From CAZSBB01 sp964605235 (GTDB lineage Bacteria; Planctomycetota; Phycisphaerae; Phycisphaerales; Phycisphaeraceae): 64,000 bases of DNA. A program made the translations under genes and the position numbers. Each line of letters starts with the position of its first letter. Within the stretch, counting starts at the first letter, position 1. This document shows, in pieces, positions 33,648-40,853 of the stretch. The stretch is from assembly GCA_964605235.1 (NCBI GenBank), contig CAZSBB010000001.1:1-64000 (forward strand), read 5' to 3'. Below the pieces are notes generated by a model. The model was given only the letters and a program-made list of their open reading frames with translations. It had not been told where the DNA came from and did no database searches.

Positions 33648-34685
33648 ATGAAAGCGCCGTACAAGATCGCGCTGGGTGTCGCGGTCGTGCTGTTCCTGAC
33701 GGTGCTGGTGTACTTCGGCACCCGCACCCCCGGTTCCCCCGGCACCCCCGGTTCCCCCGGTTCCCCGACCACGGATGGACCCGCCAGCGACCTGGCGCGC
33801 AATGCGCCCAAGCCTGCGCCCTCGGCTGGCAGCCCCACAGCCTCCGGTTTCAGCGGAGGCGGCGGCGTGAACACCAGTTCCCCTGGCAGTTCCACCAGCA
33901 CCGGCTCGACCGGGGCGGACAACGACGTCACCGATGTGCTGGCGCGCGTGCGGGCGCAGCTTGATGCCGCCAAAGCCAAACCCGCCACGGAGACGACCAG
34001 CGGCGCCGGCAGCACGCCGATGTCTGCCGATGAAACCATCGAACAGCCCGCGGCGCCGCAGCCGCTGACGGTCAATCTCGACGGCTCGACCCCGCTGGTG
34101 CTGCCCTCGGCGCCGGTGGCGGCCACCCCCGCCCAGCCGCTGTCTCAGCCCGTGCCGGTCATTCAGCCCGGCTCGACCAGTGCCGCTGCCACCAATTCGA
34201 CTCCCGCAGGCACGCTCTCGCCCACCCTGCCCACGGCTGCCACCTCGACCCCCACCCCGACGGCAGTGCCCAACACCCGCACCGGCGCCAATGGTGAAAA
34301 GCTCTACATCATCCAGTCCGGCGACACCCTCGCGGGCATCGCTGAACGCTTCTATGGCGCGGAACGCGCGTGGGTGGACATCGCTCAGGCGAACCCCAAC
34401 GTCGATCCCGCCCGCCTGCGTCCGGGTCAGGAAATCCGCCTGCCGCACCCCCAGGAACTCAACCGCGCCCAGGAGCCCACGCCCCCCGCGCCGGGACAGG
34501 CGACGACCTACATCATCCGCTCCGGCGACAACCTCTCCCGCATCGCCAACCGCTTCTATGGCGATCCCGACCTCTGGCGTTTCCTCTACAACGCCAACCG
34601 CAACCGCATCGGCGCCAACCCCGATCGGCTGCAGGCGGGCATGCGCCTGGACATCCCCCCCAAGCCTGACACCACCCCACGCTGA
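33648..34685 (+). CDS. Membrane-anchored protein with two LysM domains
   Basis: 345 residues from the ATG at 33648 (AGGAG eight bases upstream). Residues about 6-24 ('IALGVAVVLFLTVLVYFG') are a membrane anchor. A short collagen-like stretch 'GSPGTPGSPGSP' and a 180-residue Pro/Ser/Thr/Ala-rich linker follow. The C-terminus has two LysM modules: 'YIIQSGDTLAGIAERFYGAE' (about residue 215) and 'YIIRSGDNLSRIANRFYGDP' (about residue 290). LysM binds GlcNAc-containing glycans such as peptidoglycan. The linker suggests a long reach from membrane to wall. It is divergent from the macroglobulin gene; the FAD oxidoreductase starts 6 bases after its stop, so they may be co-transcribed. Confidence 0.9.
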   Translation: MKAPYKIALGVAVVLFLTVLVYFGTRTPGSPGTPGSPGSPTTDGPASDLARNAPKPAPSAGSPTASGFSGGGGVNTSSPGSSTSTGSTGADNDVTDVLARVRAQLDAAKAKPATETTSGAGSTPMSADETIEQPAAPQPLTVNLDGSTPLVLPSAPVAATPAQPLSQPVPVIQPGSTSAAATNSTPAGTLSPTLPTAATSTPTPTAVPNTRTGANGEKLYIIQSGDTLAGIAERFYGAERAWVDIAQANPNVDPARLRPGQEIRLPHPQELNRAQEPTPPAPGQATTYIIRSGDNLSRIANRFYGDPDLWRFLYNANRNRIGANPDRLQAGMRLDIPPKPDTTPR

Positions 34686-34691
34686 ACGCCC

Positions 34692-35903
34692 ATGACCCGC
34701 ACGAGCGAACTGACGCTGGACCTGCTCATCGTCGGCGGCGGTGCGGCTGGCATGTGGCTGCTTGACGAAGCCGTCCGGCGCGGCCGCAGCGCCCTGTTGC
34801 TCGAACGCCACGCCCTGGGCAGCGGCCAAACCATCGCCTCCCAGGGCATCATCCACGGCGGACTCAAGTACACGCTGTCCAATCTCATCGACCCCGGCGC
34901 CAAAGCCATCGCTCACATGCCCCCGCTGTGGCGCGATTGCCTCGCCGGCCGCACCGCGCCTGACCTCTCCGCCACCGCCCTGCGCAGCGATTTCTGCCAC
35001 CTCTGGCAATCCGGCTCCGCCCGCTCGCGCCTGGGCCTCACCGGCGCCCGCGCCCTGCTGCGGGTCAAACCCGTCGAACTGCCCCACGACCAATGGCCTG
35101 ACGTGCTGCGCGACGCCTGCGGCTGCGTGTATCGACTCGACGAGCAAGTCCTCGAACCCGGCAGCTTCATCGCCTGCCTGGCGCAGCGCCACGCCCAGCG
35201 TCTGGTGCAGATCACCCGTGATGACGCCCTTGAATGGAACCTCGCCGGGCCGGGTCAGGTGCAGTCGGTCAAGCTTCTGGATGGCGACCTCACGCTGCGT
35301 CCCTCGGCCGTGGTGCTCACCGCCGGGGCAGGCAACGGCGCCCTGCGCCAGCAACTGCAGCTTGACCCGGCGCTCATGCAACGCCGACCGCTGCACATGG
35401 TCGTGGTGCGCGGCCCGCTGCCCACGCTCAACGGCCACTGCACCGACTTCTCGCAAACCCGCTTCACCATCACCACGGCCGTGCCGAGCGCCAATGCTGC
35501 CGACGCACTGACCACCTGGCAGGTCGGCGGGCAAATCTCCGAAGCCGGCGTGCAGATGGATGAACGCACGCTGCTGCGCCACACCCGCGACGAGTTGCTG
35601 GCGGTCTTGCCGCGCCTGGACCTGAGCAGCGCCCAGTGGATGACCTATCGCGTCGATCGCGCCGAGCAAGTCACCCAGGGCGGCCTGCGCCCCGCCGGCG
35701 TCACGTTGCGCCAGGAAGGCAACGTCATCACCGCCTGGCCCACCAAGCTGGCGCTGGCGCCGCAACTGGCGAGTGATGTGCTGGCGCTGCTGCCCGCCAC
35801 TTCCGCCGGCGATGCCGACCTGCCCGCATTGCATGAACTGCCCCGCCCCCCTGTCGCCCCGACCCCCTGGGAGAACCATACCGCGTGGATCAGCGACCTC
35901 TAG
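34692..35903 (+). CDS. FAD-dependent oxidoreductase (DAO family)
   Basis: 403 residues. The N-terminal dinucleotide motif 'LIVGGGAAGMWLLDEAVRRG' with the acidic 'LLLER' at the end of the second strand indicates FAD binding; 'GSGQTIASQGIIHGGLKY' is a typical second FAD contact. Overall it resembles the glycerol-3-phosphate dehydrogenase/L-2-hydroxyglutarate/amino-acid oxidase group, which oxidises C-H-OH or C-H-N groups. Substrate unknown. It follows the LysM gene by 6 bases and overlaps the aldo/keto reductase start by 19 bases, so FAD enzyme and reductase are co-expressed and could act in one pathway. Confidence 0.85.
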   Translation: MTRTSELTLDLLIVGGGAAGMWLLDEAVRRGRSALLLERHALGSGQTIASQGIIHGGLKYTLSNLIDPGAKAIAHMPPLWRDCLAGRTAPDLSATALRSDFCHLWQSGSARSRLGLTGARALLRVKPVELPHDQWPDVLRDACGCVYRLDEQVLEPGSFIACLAQRHAQRLVQITRDDALEWNLAGPGQVQSVKLLDGDLTLRPSAVVLTAGAGNGALRQQLQLDPALMQRRPLHMVVVRGPLPTLNGHCTDFSQTRFTITTAVPSANAADALTTWQVGGQISEAGVQMDERTLLRHTRDELLAVLPRLDLSSAQWMTYRVDRAEQVTQGGLRPAGVTLRQEGNVITAWPTKLALAPQLASDVLALLPATSAGDADLPALHELPRPPVAPTPWENHTAWISDL

Positions 35904-36655
35904 GCAACACCGGGCTGTCCGTCAGCACCATCGGCTTCGGCGCGTTCAAAATCGGACGCAATGAAAAGATCAAATATCCCAGCGCCTATGACCTGCCCGA
36001 TATGCCGCAGGTCGAACGCCTGCTCAACCGCGTGCTCGAACTGGGCATCAATTACCTCGACACCGCGCCGGCCTATGGCGTCAGCGAGGAACGCCTGGGC
36101 GCTGTCCTCGCCCCCCGCCGCGGCGAGTTCGTCCTCTCCACCAAGGTCGGCGAAATCTTCGAGCATGGCGAAAGCCGCTACGACTTCACCGGCGACCACG
36201 CCCGCCGGAGCCTCGAACAAAGCCTCCGCCGCCTGCGCTGCGAGCATGTCGACCTGCTGCTCATCCACGCCACCGGCGACGAACTGGCGCTGCAGCGCGA
36301 CGGCGATCTGATCCCCACGCTGCAAAACCTCAAACAGCGCGGCCTGACCCGCGCCATCGGGTTCTCCGGCAAGTCCGTTGCCGGCGCGGAGCATGCCCTG
36401 AACTGGGCGGATGTGCTGATGGTCGAATACAACCTGCAGCAACGCGAACATGAAGCCGTCATTGCTCAGGCGCAGCAGCGTGGCCTGGGCGTGGTGGTGA
36501 AAAAAGGTCTGGGCAGCGGCTGGCTCGATCCCGCCGCGGCGATCGCCTTTGTGCTGGGCAATCCGGGGGTCGCCAGCATCGTCATCGGCGGACTCAATGC
36601 CGATCACCTGGCCGCCAACGTCGCCGTGGCGGGACGCATCCAGTCCGGGAAGTAA
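35885..36655 (+). CDS. Aldo/keto reductase
   Basis: 256 residues, somewhat shorter than the usual 280-330. The GTG start at 35885 lies inside the preceding gene (19-base overlap). Catalytic tetrad candidates: Asp and Tyr in 'YLDTAPAYGVSEERLG' (about residues 57-70), Lys in 'FVLSTKVGE', and His in 'DLLLIHATGD'. NADPH-dependent reduction or oxidation of sugar carbonyls is the usual reaction. The last 52 bp overlap the convergent ROK gene. Together with the FAD enzyme and the nearby sugar isomerase it suggests a carbohydrate modification locus, as in ketosugar or inositol oxidation; the substrate is not known. Confidence 0.88.
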   Translation: MDQRPLGNTGLSVSTIGFGAFKIGRNEKIKYPSAYDLPDMPQVERLLNRVLELGINYLDTAPAYGVSEERLGAVLAPRRGEFVLSTKVGEIFEHGESRYDFTGDHARRSLEQSLRRLRCEHVDLLLIHATGDELALQRDGDLIPTLQNLKQRGLTRAIGFSGKSVAGAEHALNWADVLMVEYNLQQREHEAVIAQAQQRGLGVVVKKGLGSGWLDPAAAIAFVLGNPGVASIVIGGLNADHLAANVAVAGRIQSGK

Positions 36656-37731
36656 AGTCCCGCCAGCGCCAGCCAGCCTGCGGTTTCCGCCGACTGCGCC
36701 TGGGGCTGATCCCACAGGTCCAAGCGCACCCGGCCGGCGAGTTCCGACAGCAGTTTGCCGCGCACCTGGCGCACCAGAGCGTCGGCAAAGCGCGGGCTGC
36801 GGGTGAATTCGCTGACCAGCACCAGCCGGTGGGGTCGCATGAAGTTCACCACGTTCGCCAGGCCGGTGGCGAGCAATTCCAGCATGAGGTCCAGGCGCGC
36901 GTCCTTTCCGCCATACCCCGCCACTGCCTGCGCCAGCGTGATCGATTTGCTGCCCCGCCCGCGCTGCTGCAGGAAGGCGGTCGAGCAGATGCGTTCGAGA
37001 CAACCGGTGTGTCCGCAGTAGCAGCGTTCGGTGGCGACCGGCAGGCGCGTGTGGCCCAGTTCATTGCCGCCGACCAGGCAGCCGCGATTGGGCGCGCCGC
37101 CGACGAGCATCGCCGCGCCGAGCTGGCCATCGTCGAGATATACCAGCAGCACATCTTCCTCTGGTGGTTGCTGGAAGGTGAGCAGCCAGCGGGCCGCCAG
37201 GGCGTGCATGTCGTTGTCCAGCGCCAGGGGGCGTGGCTCAATCATCGCCTGCAGCGGCGCGATGGCTGGCGTCCCCCCGGCCGCGACCGCGGAGCTGAGC
37301 AGGATGCGTCCGCCGGCGGGATCGAAAAAGCCGGGGATGGCGCAGGCGACCGCCCAGGTTTGTTCGTTGAGCAGTGGTTTAAGCGCTTTGCGCAGCGCCG
37401 GCAGCGGCGCGGTGGGCTGGTCGAGCTTCTGCACCTGGCGCAAGCCCAGCGGCTGGCCCTGCAGGTTGAGGCGCACGGCTTCGACCTGGCCCGGCCGCAG
37501 CGCCAGGCCGATGACATGGCGGCGTTGGGGGTCGATCACCAGCGGCACGCGTGGTCGGCCGCGTCCCTCGGCGGCGGCGGCCTGCTCGGCGACCAGGCCG
37601 GCGTGGATCAGCCGCGCCACCTGCTGCCCCACGGAGTTGGGCCGCAGACCGGTGCGTTGATGCAGTTGCCAGCGGCTGAGCGCCCCTTCGCGGCGCAGCA
37701 GGCGCAGAATGTCGCGCTGGACCGGGGTCAT
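36604..37731 (-). CDS. ROK family regulator (NagC-like)
   Basis: 375 residues. Residues 1-60 are a winged helix-turn-helix ('ILRLLRREGALSRWQLHQRT', 'SVGQQVARLIHAGLV'). The ROK domain follows, with the sugar-binding 'LALDNDMHALAARW', 'GNELGH' and the zinc motif 'ERCYCGHTGCLERIC' (C-x-C-x4-C). The ATP-binding Asp-x-Gly-Gly-Thr near the start of the ROK fold is replaced by 'VIGLALRPGQ', so this is a repressor, not a kinase. It is divergent from the NagB-LmbE gene, 165 bp away, and probably controls it, as NagC controls nag genes. Its 3' end overlaps the aldo/keto reductase by 52 bp. Confidence 0.88.
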   Translation of the reverse strand: MTPVQRDILRLLRREGALSRWQLHQRTGLRPNSVGQQVARLIHAGLVAEQAAAAEGRGRPRVPLVIDPQRRHVIGLALRPGQVEAVRLNLQGQPLGLRQVQKLDQPTAPLPALRKALKPLLNEQTWAVACAIPGFFDPAGGRILLSSAVAAGGTPAIAPLQAMIEPRPLALDNDMHALAARWLLTFQQPPEEDVLLVYLDDGQLGAAMLVGGAPNRGCLVGGNELGHTRLPVATERCYCGHTGCLERICSTAFLQQRGRGSKSITLAQAVAGYGGKDARLDLMLELLATGLANVVNFMRPHRLVLVSEFTRSPRFADALVRQVRGKLLSELAGRVRLDLWDQPQAQSAETAGWLALAGLYFPDWMRPATATLAAR

Positions 37732-37734
37732 GCG

Positions 37735-37770
37735 GTATTTTTATCGCAATTGTTAAAAAAAGGCAACCCC
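37735..37770 (-). promoter_or_regulatory. Candidate promoter and operator of the ROK gene
   Basis: On the minus strand, TTGCCT, a 17-bp spacer, then TAAAAA, 12 bases before the ATG. The spacer contains AACAATTGCG, an imperfect palindrome flanked by T- and A-runs, as in NagC-type operators. The sequence does not fit the E. coli NagC consensus closely, so the operator call is tentative. Confidence 0.35.
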
Positions 37771-37827
37771 CGGAAGTCGGGGCCGAGCGAACCCCGGTTT
37801 TTATGGGGCAAATGCTTTTATAGCCGG

Positions 37828-37855
37828 TTGCATTCCCGTTGCCGCACGCTAGACT
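37828..37855 (+). promoter_or_regulatory. Candidate promoter of the NagB-LmbE gene
   Basis: TTGCAT at 37828-37833, 16-bp spacer, TAGACT at 37850-37855, giving a leader of about 35 nt with GGAAGGG six bases before the ATG. The upstream part (37757-37800) has a degenerate family A-like repeat (GCAACCCCCGGAAGTCGGGG). Confidence 0.35.
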
Positions 37856-37896
37856 TTCCTATCACACTTGACAGTAAATCAGCGGAAGGGTTCATC

Positions 37897-39846
37897 ATGG
37901 CATCTGCTCTGCAGCAAGCGTTGCTCGACGCCCCGCAAACGGCGCTGGAGCGCATCGGCACCTGCGTCTTTCCCGACAGCCGCCAGGCCAGCGCGGCCGT
38001 GGCGGGGGAAATCGCGGACCTGATCCGCAGCAAGGCGAAGGCGGGCCAGGCGGCGGTGCTGGGGTTGGCGACCGGCTCGACCCCGGTGGGCGTCTACAAC
38101 GAACTGATCCGCCTGCACCGCGAGGAAGGCTTGAGCTTCGCCAATGTGGTGACGTTCAACCTGGACGAATACTTCCCGATGCAGCCGCATGAATTGCAGA
38201 GCTATGTGCGGTTCATGCGCGAGCATTTGTTCGATCATGTGGACATCCGCCCGGAGAACATCCACATTCCCGACGGCACGCTGCCGGTGGAGAAGGTGTG
38301 GCAGCACTGCCGGGAGTATGAGAAGGCGATCGACGCCGCCGGCGGGATTGATCTGCAGATTCTGGGCATCGGGCGCACGGGTCACATCGGCTTCAACGAG
38401 CCGGGCTCGGGCCGCAGCAGTCTGACCCGCTTGATCACGCTCGACCGCGTGACCCGCATGGACGCCGCCAGCGATTTCTTTGGCGAGGAGTCCGTGCCGC
38501 GGCGCGCCATCACCATGGGCGTTGGCTCGGTGTTCAAGGCCCGTAAAGTGATCCTCATGGCGTGGGGCGAGCACAAAGCCCCGGTGATCGCCAAGACGGT
38601 GCAGGGCGAGGTTTCGCAGAGTTGCCCCGCGTCATACCTGCAGCAGCATGGCGACGCCTGCATTGTGCTGGACCAAGCGGCGGCGGCGGAACTGGCGCGG
38701 TTCAAGACGCCGTGGCTGGTCGGGCCGGTCAAGTGGGACGAGCGCATGACCCACCGGGCGGTGATCTGGCTCGCCAAGCATGCGGGCAAACCGATTCTGA
38801 AGCTGGAGGAAGAGGAATACAACGAAGGCGGATTGCAGGACCTGCTGGCGTCGCACGGGCCGGCGTATGACATCAACGTGCGCGTGTTCCGCGCCCTGCA
38901 GCGCACCATCACCGGCTGGCCAGGGGGCAAACCCAGGCACGCCAAGATGCCCGGCGACCCGGACCTGCCGCGCGATGCGGTGTTCCCCAAGCGGGTGATG
39001 GTGTTCTCCCCGCACCCCGACGACGACGTCATCAGCATGGGCGGCACGCTCATTCGGCTGGTCGATCAGGGGCACGAGGTGCACGTGGCGTATCAGGTAT
39101 CGGGCAACATTGCGGTGTTCGATGACGACGCCATTCGCTTTGCCGACTTTGCCGCCGAGTTCTGCCGGCTGTTCAACATCGACCCGCAGCGCACCGGCGA
39201 ACTGGAACAGCACATCGAGGAGTTCCTCAAGAACAAGCAGCCGGGACAGGTGGACTCGCAGGAAGTGCAGCAGATCAAGGGTTTGATCCGGCGTGGCGAA
39301 GCGCGCGCGGCGGGCCGATACTGCGGCATTCCCGTGGAGCGGCTGCATTTTCTGGACATGCCGTTTTATGAAACCGGGCGCGTGCGCAAGAAGGACCTGG
39401 GCCCGGAGGACATTGCCATCCTGGTCAAGCTGCTGCGGCAGATCAAGCCGCACCAGGTGTATGCCGCCGGCGACCTGTCGGACCCGCATGGCACGCACCG
39501 CGTGTGCCTGAGCGCCATCCTGCAGGCGGTCGCGCAGGTGCAGCAGGACGACTGGTTCAGTCAGTGCGAACTGTGGCTCTACCGCGGCGCCTGGCAGGAA
39601 TGGGATGTGGAAGACATTGAAATGGCGGTGCCCATCTCCCCTGCCGAGCTGTTGCGCAAGCGCACCGCGATTTTCAAACACGAATCGCAGAAGGACAAAG
39701 CCCTGTTCCCCGGCACCGACCCGCGCGAGTTCTGGCAGCGGGCCGAGGACCGCAACCGCGCCACCGCCAAGCTGTACGACAAGCTGGGGCTTGCGGAGTA
39801 TGAAGGCATTGAAGCGTTCGTGAAGTGGCGCGGCGAGCAGTATTGA
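37897..39846 (+). CDS. NagB-like / LmbE-like fusion protein
   Basis: 649 residues. Start at 37897 chosen for GGAAGGG six bases upstream; the frame remains open about 1 kb further but lies over the ROK gene. Residues about 15-290 are the glucosamine-6-phosphate deaminase fold: 'VLGLATGSTPVGVYNEL', 'VTFNLDEYFPM', 'ILGIGRTGHIGFNEP'. The catalytic Asp of E. coli NagB (GNDGH) is Thr here (GRTGH); the His and the Glu of FNEP remain. Residues about 375-640 are a PIG-L/LmbE deacetylase: zinc motif 'FSPHPDDDVISMGG' and 'DLSDPHGTHRVCL'. The combination suggests deacetylation plus deamination of an amino sugar. Such fusions occur in Bacteroidetes and planctomycetes. The ROK repressor is divergent. Confidence 0.92.
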   Translation: MASALQQALLDAPQTALERIGTCVFPDSRQASAAVAGEIADLIRSKAKAGQAAVLGLATGSTPVGVYNELIRLHREEGLSFANVVTFNLDEYFPMQPHELQSYVRFMREHLFDHVDIRPENIHIPDGTLPVEKVWQHCREYEKAIDAAGGIDLQILGIGRTGHIGFNEPGSGRSSLTRLITLDRVTRMDAASDFFGEESVPRRAITMGVGSVFKARKVILMAWGEHKAPVIAKTVQGEVSQSCPASYLQQHGDACIVLDQAAAAELARFKTPWLVGPVKWDERMTHRAVIWLAKHAGKPILKLEEEEYNEGGLQDLLASHGPAYDINVRVFRALQRTITGWPGGKPRHAKMPGDPDLPRDAVFPKRVMVFSPHPDDDVISMGGTLIRLVDQGHEVHVAYQVSGNIAVFDDDAIRFADFAAEFCRLFNIDPQRTGELEQHIEEFLKNKQPGQVDSQEVQQIKGLIRRGEARAAGRYCGIPVERLHFLDMPFYETGRVRKKDLGPEDIAILVKLLRQIKPHQVYAAGDLSDPHGTHRVCLSAILQAVAQVQQDDWFSQCELWLYRGAWQEWDVEDIEMAVPISPAELLRKRTAIFKHESQKDKALFPGTDPREFWQRAEDRNRATAKLYDKLGLAEYEGIEAFVKWRGEQY

Positions 39847-39877
39847 GCTCGGGGCGTCAGGCTGGGGTAGTTTTTTT

Positions 39878-39899
39878 GCCACGGATGAACACGGATGAA
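39878..39899. repeat. Short repeat family G (GCCACGGATGAACACGGATG)
   Basis: A direct tandem of ACGGATGAA/CACGGATGAA directly after a T7 run, in the 145-bp gap between the NagB-LmbE gene and the sugar isomerase gene. CCACGGATGAACACGGATGAA elements are scattered in many environmental genomes. It is a single copy here, so repeat status rests on that recollection. Confidence 0.45.
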
Positions 39900-39991
39900 T
39901 GCGGAGAGAGATAAGGCAGGGATGGAAGAGGTTGGGGCGGAGTGGGTGGTGAGTGGGTGACTGGTTGTCGTCATTGATTGAGGATTTATTT

Positions 39992-40843
39992 GTGAGCAAG
40001 ATCACCACTGAGCGTTTAGGCATTTGCAGTTGGTCGACGCATCCCAAGGACCCGGCGGACCTGGCGGGGCGGCTGCGGGATGTTGGTTTGAAGAAGGTGC
40101 AACTGGCGCTCAACCCGCTGCGCACCGACCCGGCGGTGTGGGGCGACGTGCAGGCGGTGCTGGCGCAGGACGGCGCGAGCATCGCCTCGGGCATGTTCGG
40201 CACCATCGGCGAGGACTACAGTTCGCTCGAAAGCATTCGGCGCACCGGCGGCGTGGTGCCCGATCAGCATTGGGCGGAGAACTGGAAGATCGTGCAGGAC
40301 GTAGCCAAGCTCGCCCAGCGGCTGCAGCTCAAACTGGTGAGCTGTCACGCCGGCTTTTTGCCGCATGAACCGAGCGACCCGGCGTTCACCAAGCTGGTCG
40401 GCCGGATTACGCAGATCGCCAAATGCTTTGCCGACCATGGCCTGACGCTGCTGTTTGAAACCGGGCAGGAAAGCGGGCCGACGCTGTTGTCGTTCCTCAC
40501 CGCGCTCGATGCGCAGGGCGCGACCAACACGGCGGTGAATTTCGATCCCGCCAACATGATCCTGTACGACATGGGGGATCCCATCGACGCGCTCAAGACG
40601 TTGCTGCCGCGGGTCAGGCAGGTGCACATCAAGGATGCCGTGCGCACCACCGTGAAAGGTCAGTGGGGCCAGGAAGTGCCCATCGGCGACGGGCAGGTGG
40701 ACTGGCCGGCGTTCATGCGGGTGCTGGCGCAGGGCAACTACACCGGCGATCTGATCATTGAACGCGAAGCCGGCCAGAACCGGGTGGGTGACATTCGGCT
40801 GGCGATCCAGCGGCTGGGCGCGGTGATGGCGACCGCCCACTGA
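39992..40843 (+). CDS. Sugar phosphate isomerase/epimerase (xylose-isomerase-like TIM barrel)
   Basis: 283 residues from the GTG at 39992; GAGGA lies seven bases upstream. An in-frame GTG at 39953 lacks such a site. AP endonuclease 2/xylose-isomerase-like barrel with four metal ligands: Glu in 'TLLFETGQESG' , Asp in 'TAVNFDPANM', His in 'RQVHIKDAVR', and Glu in 'DLIIEREAG'. These enzymes isomerise or epimerise sugars and inosose (IolE/IolI type). It lies 145 bp after the NagB-LmbE gene on the same strand and may belong to the same transcript. The substrate is unknown; with AKR and FAD oxidoreductase nearby, keto-sugar chemistry is likely. Confidence 0.88.
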   Translation: MSKITTERLGICSWSTHPKDPADLAGRLRDVGLKKVQLALNPLRTDPAVWGDVQAVLAQDGASIASGMFGTIGEDYSSLESIRRTGGVVPDQHWAENWKIVQDVAKLAQRLQLKLVSCHAGFLPHEPSDPAFTKLVGRITQIAKCFADHGLTLLFETGQESGPTLLSFLTALDAQGATNTAVNFDPANMILYDMGDPIDALKTLLPRVRQVHIKDAVRTTVKGQWGQEVPIGDGQVDWPAFMRVLAQGNYTGDLIIEREAGQNRVGDIRLAIQRLGAVMATAH

Positions 40844-40853
40844 GCCGACGTCG

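Noticed and set aside
33719..33771. Tandem CCCCGGTTCCCC-type units as a possible CRISPR-like or regulatory array
   Set aside because: They code in frame for a collagen-like GSPGTPGSPGSP linker of the LysM protein; similar coding repeats occur at 43201-43262 and 56260-56400.
36829..37896. In-frame upstream extension of the NagB-LmbE protein
   Set aside because: It overlies the ROK gene on the other strand, lacks homology, and a good ribosome binding site precedes the ATG at 37897.
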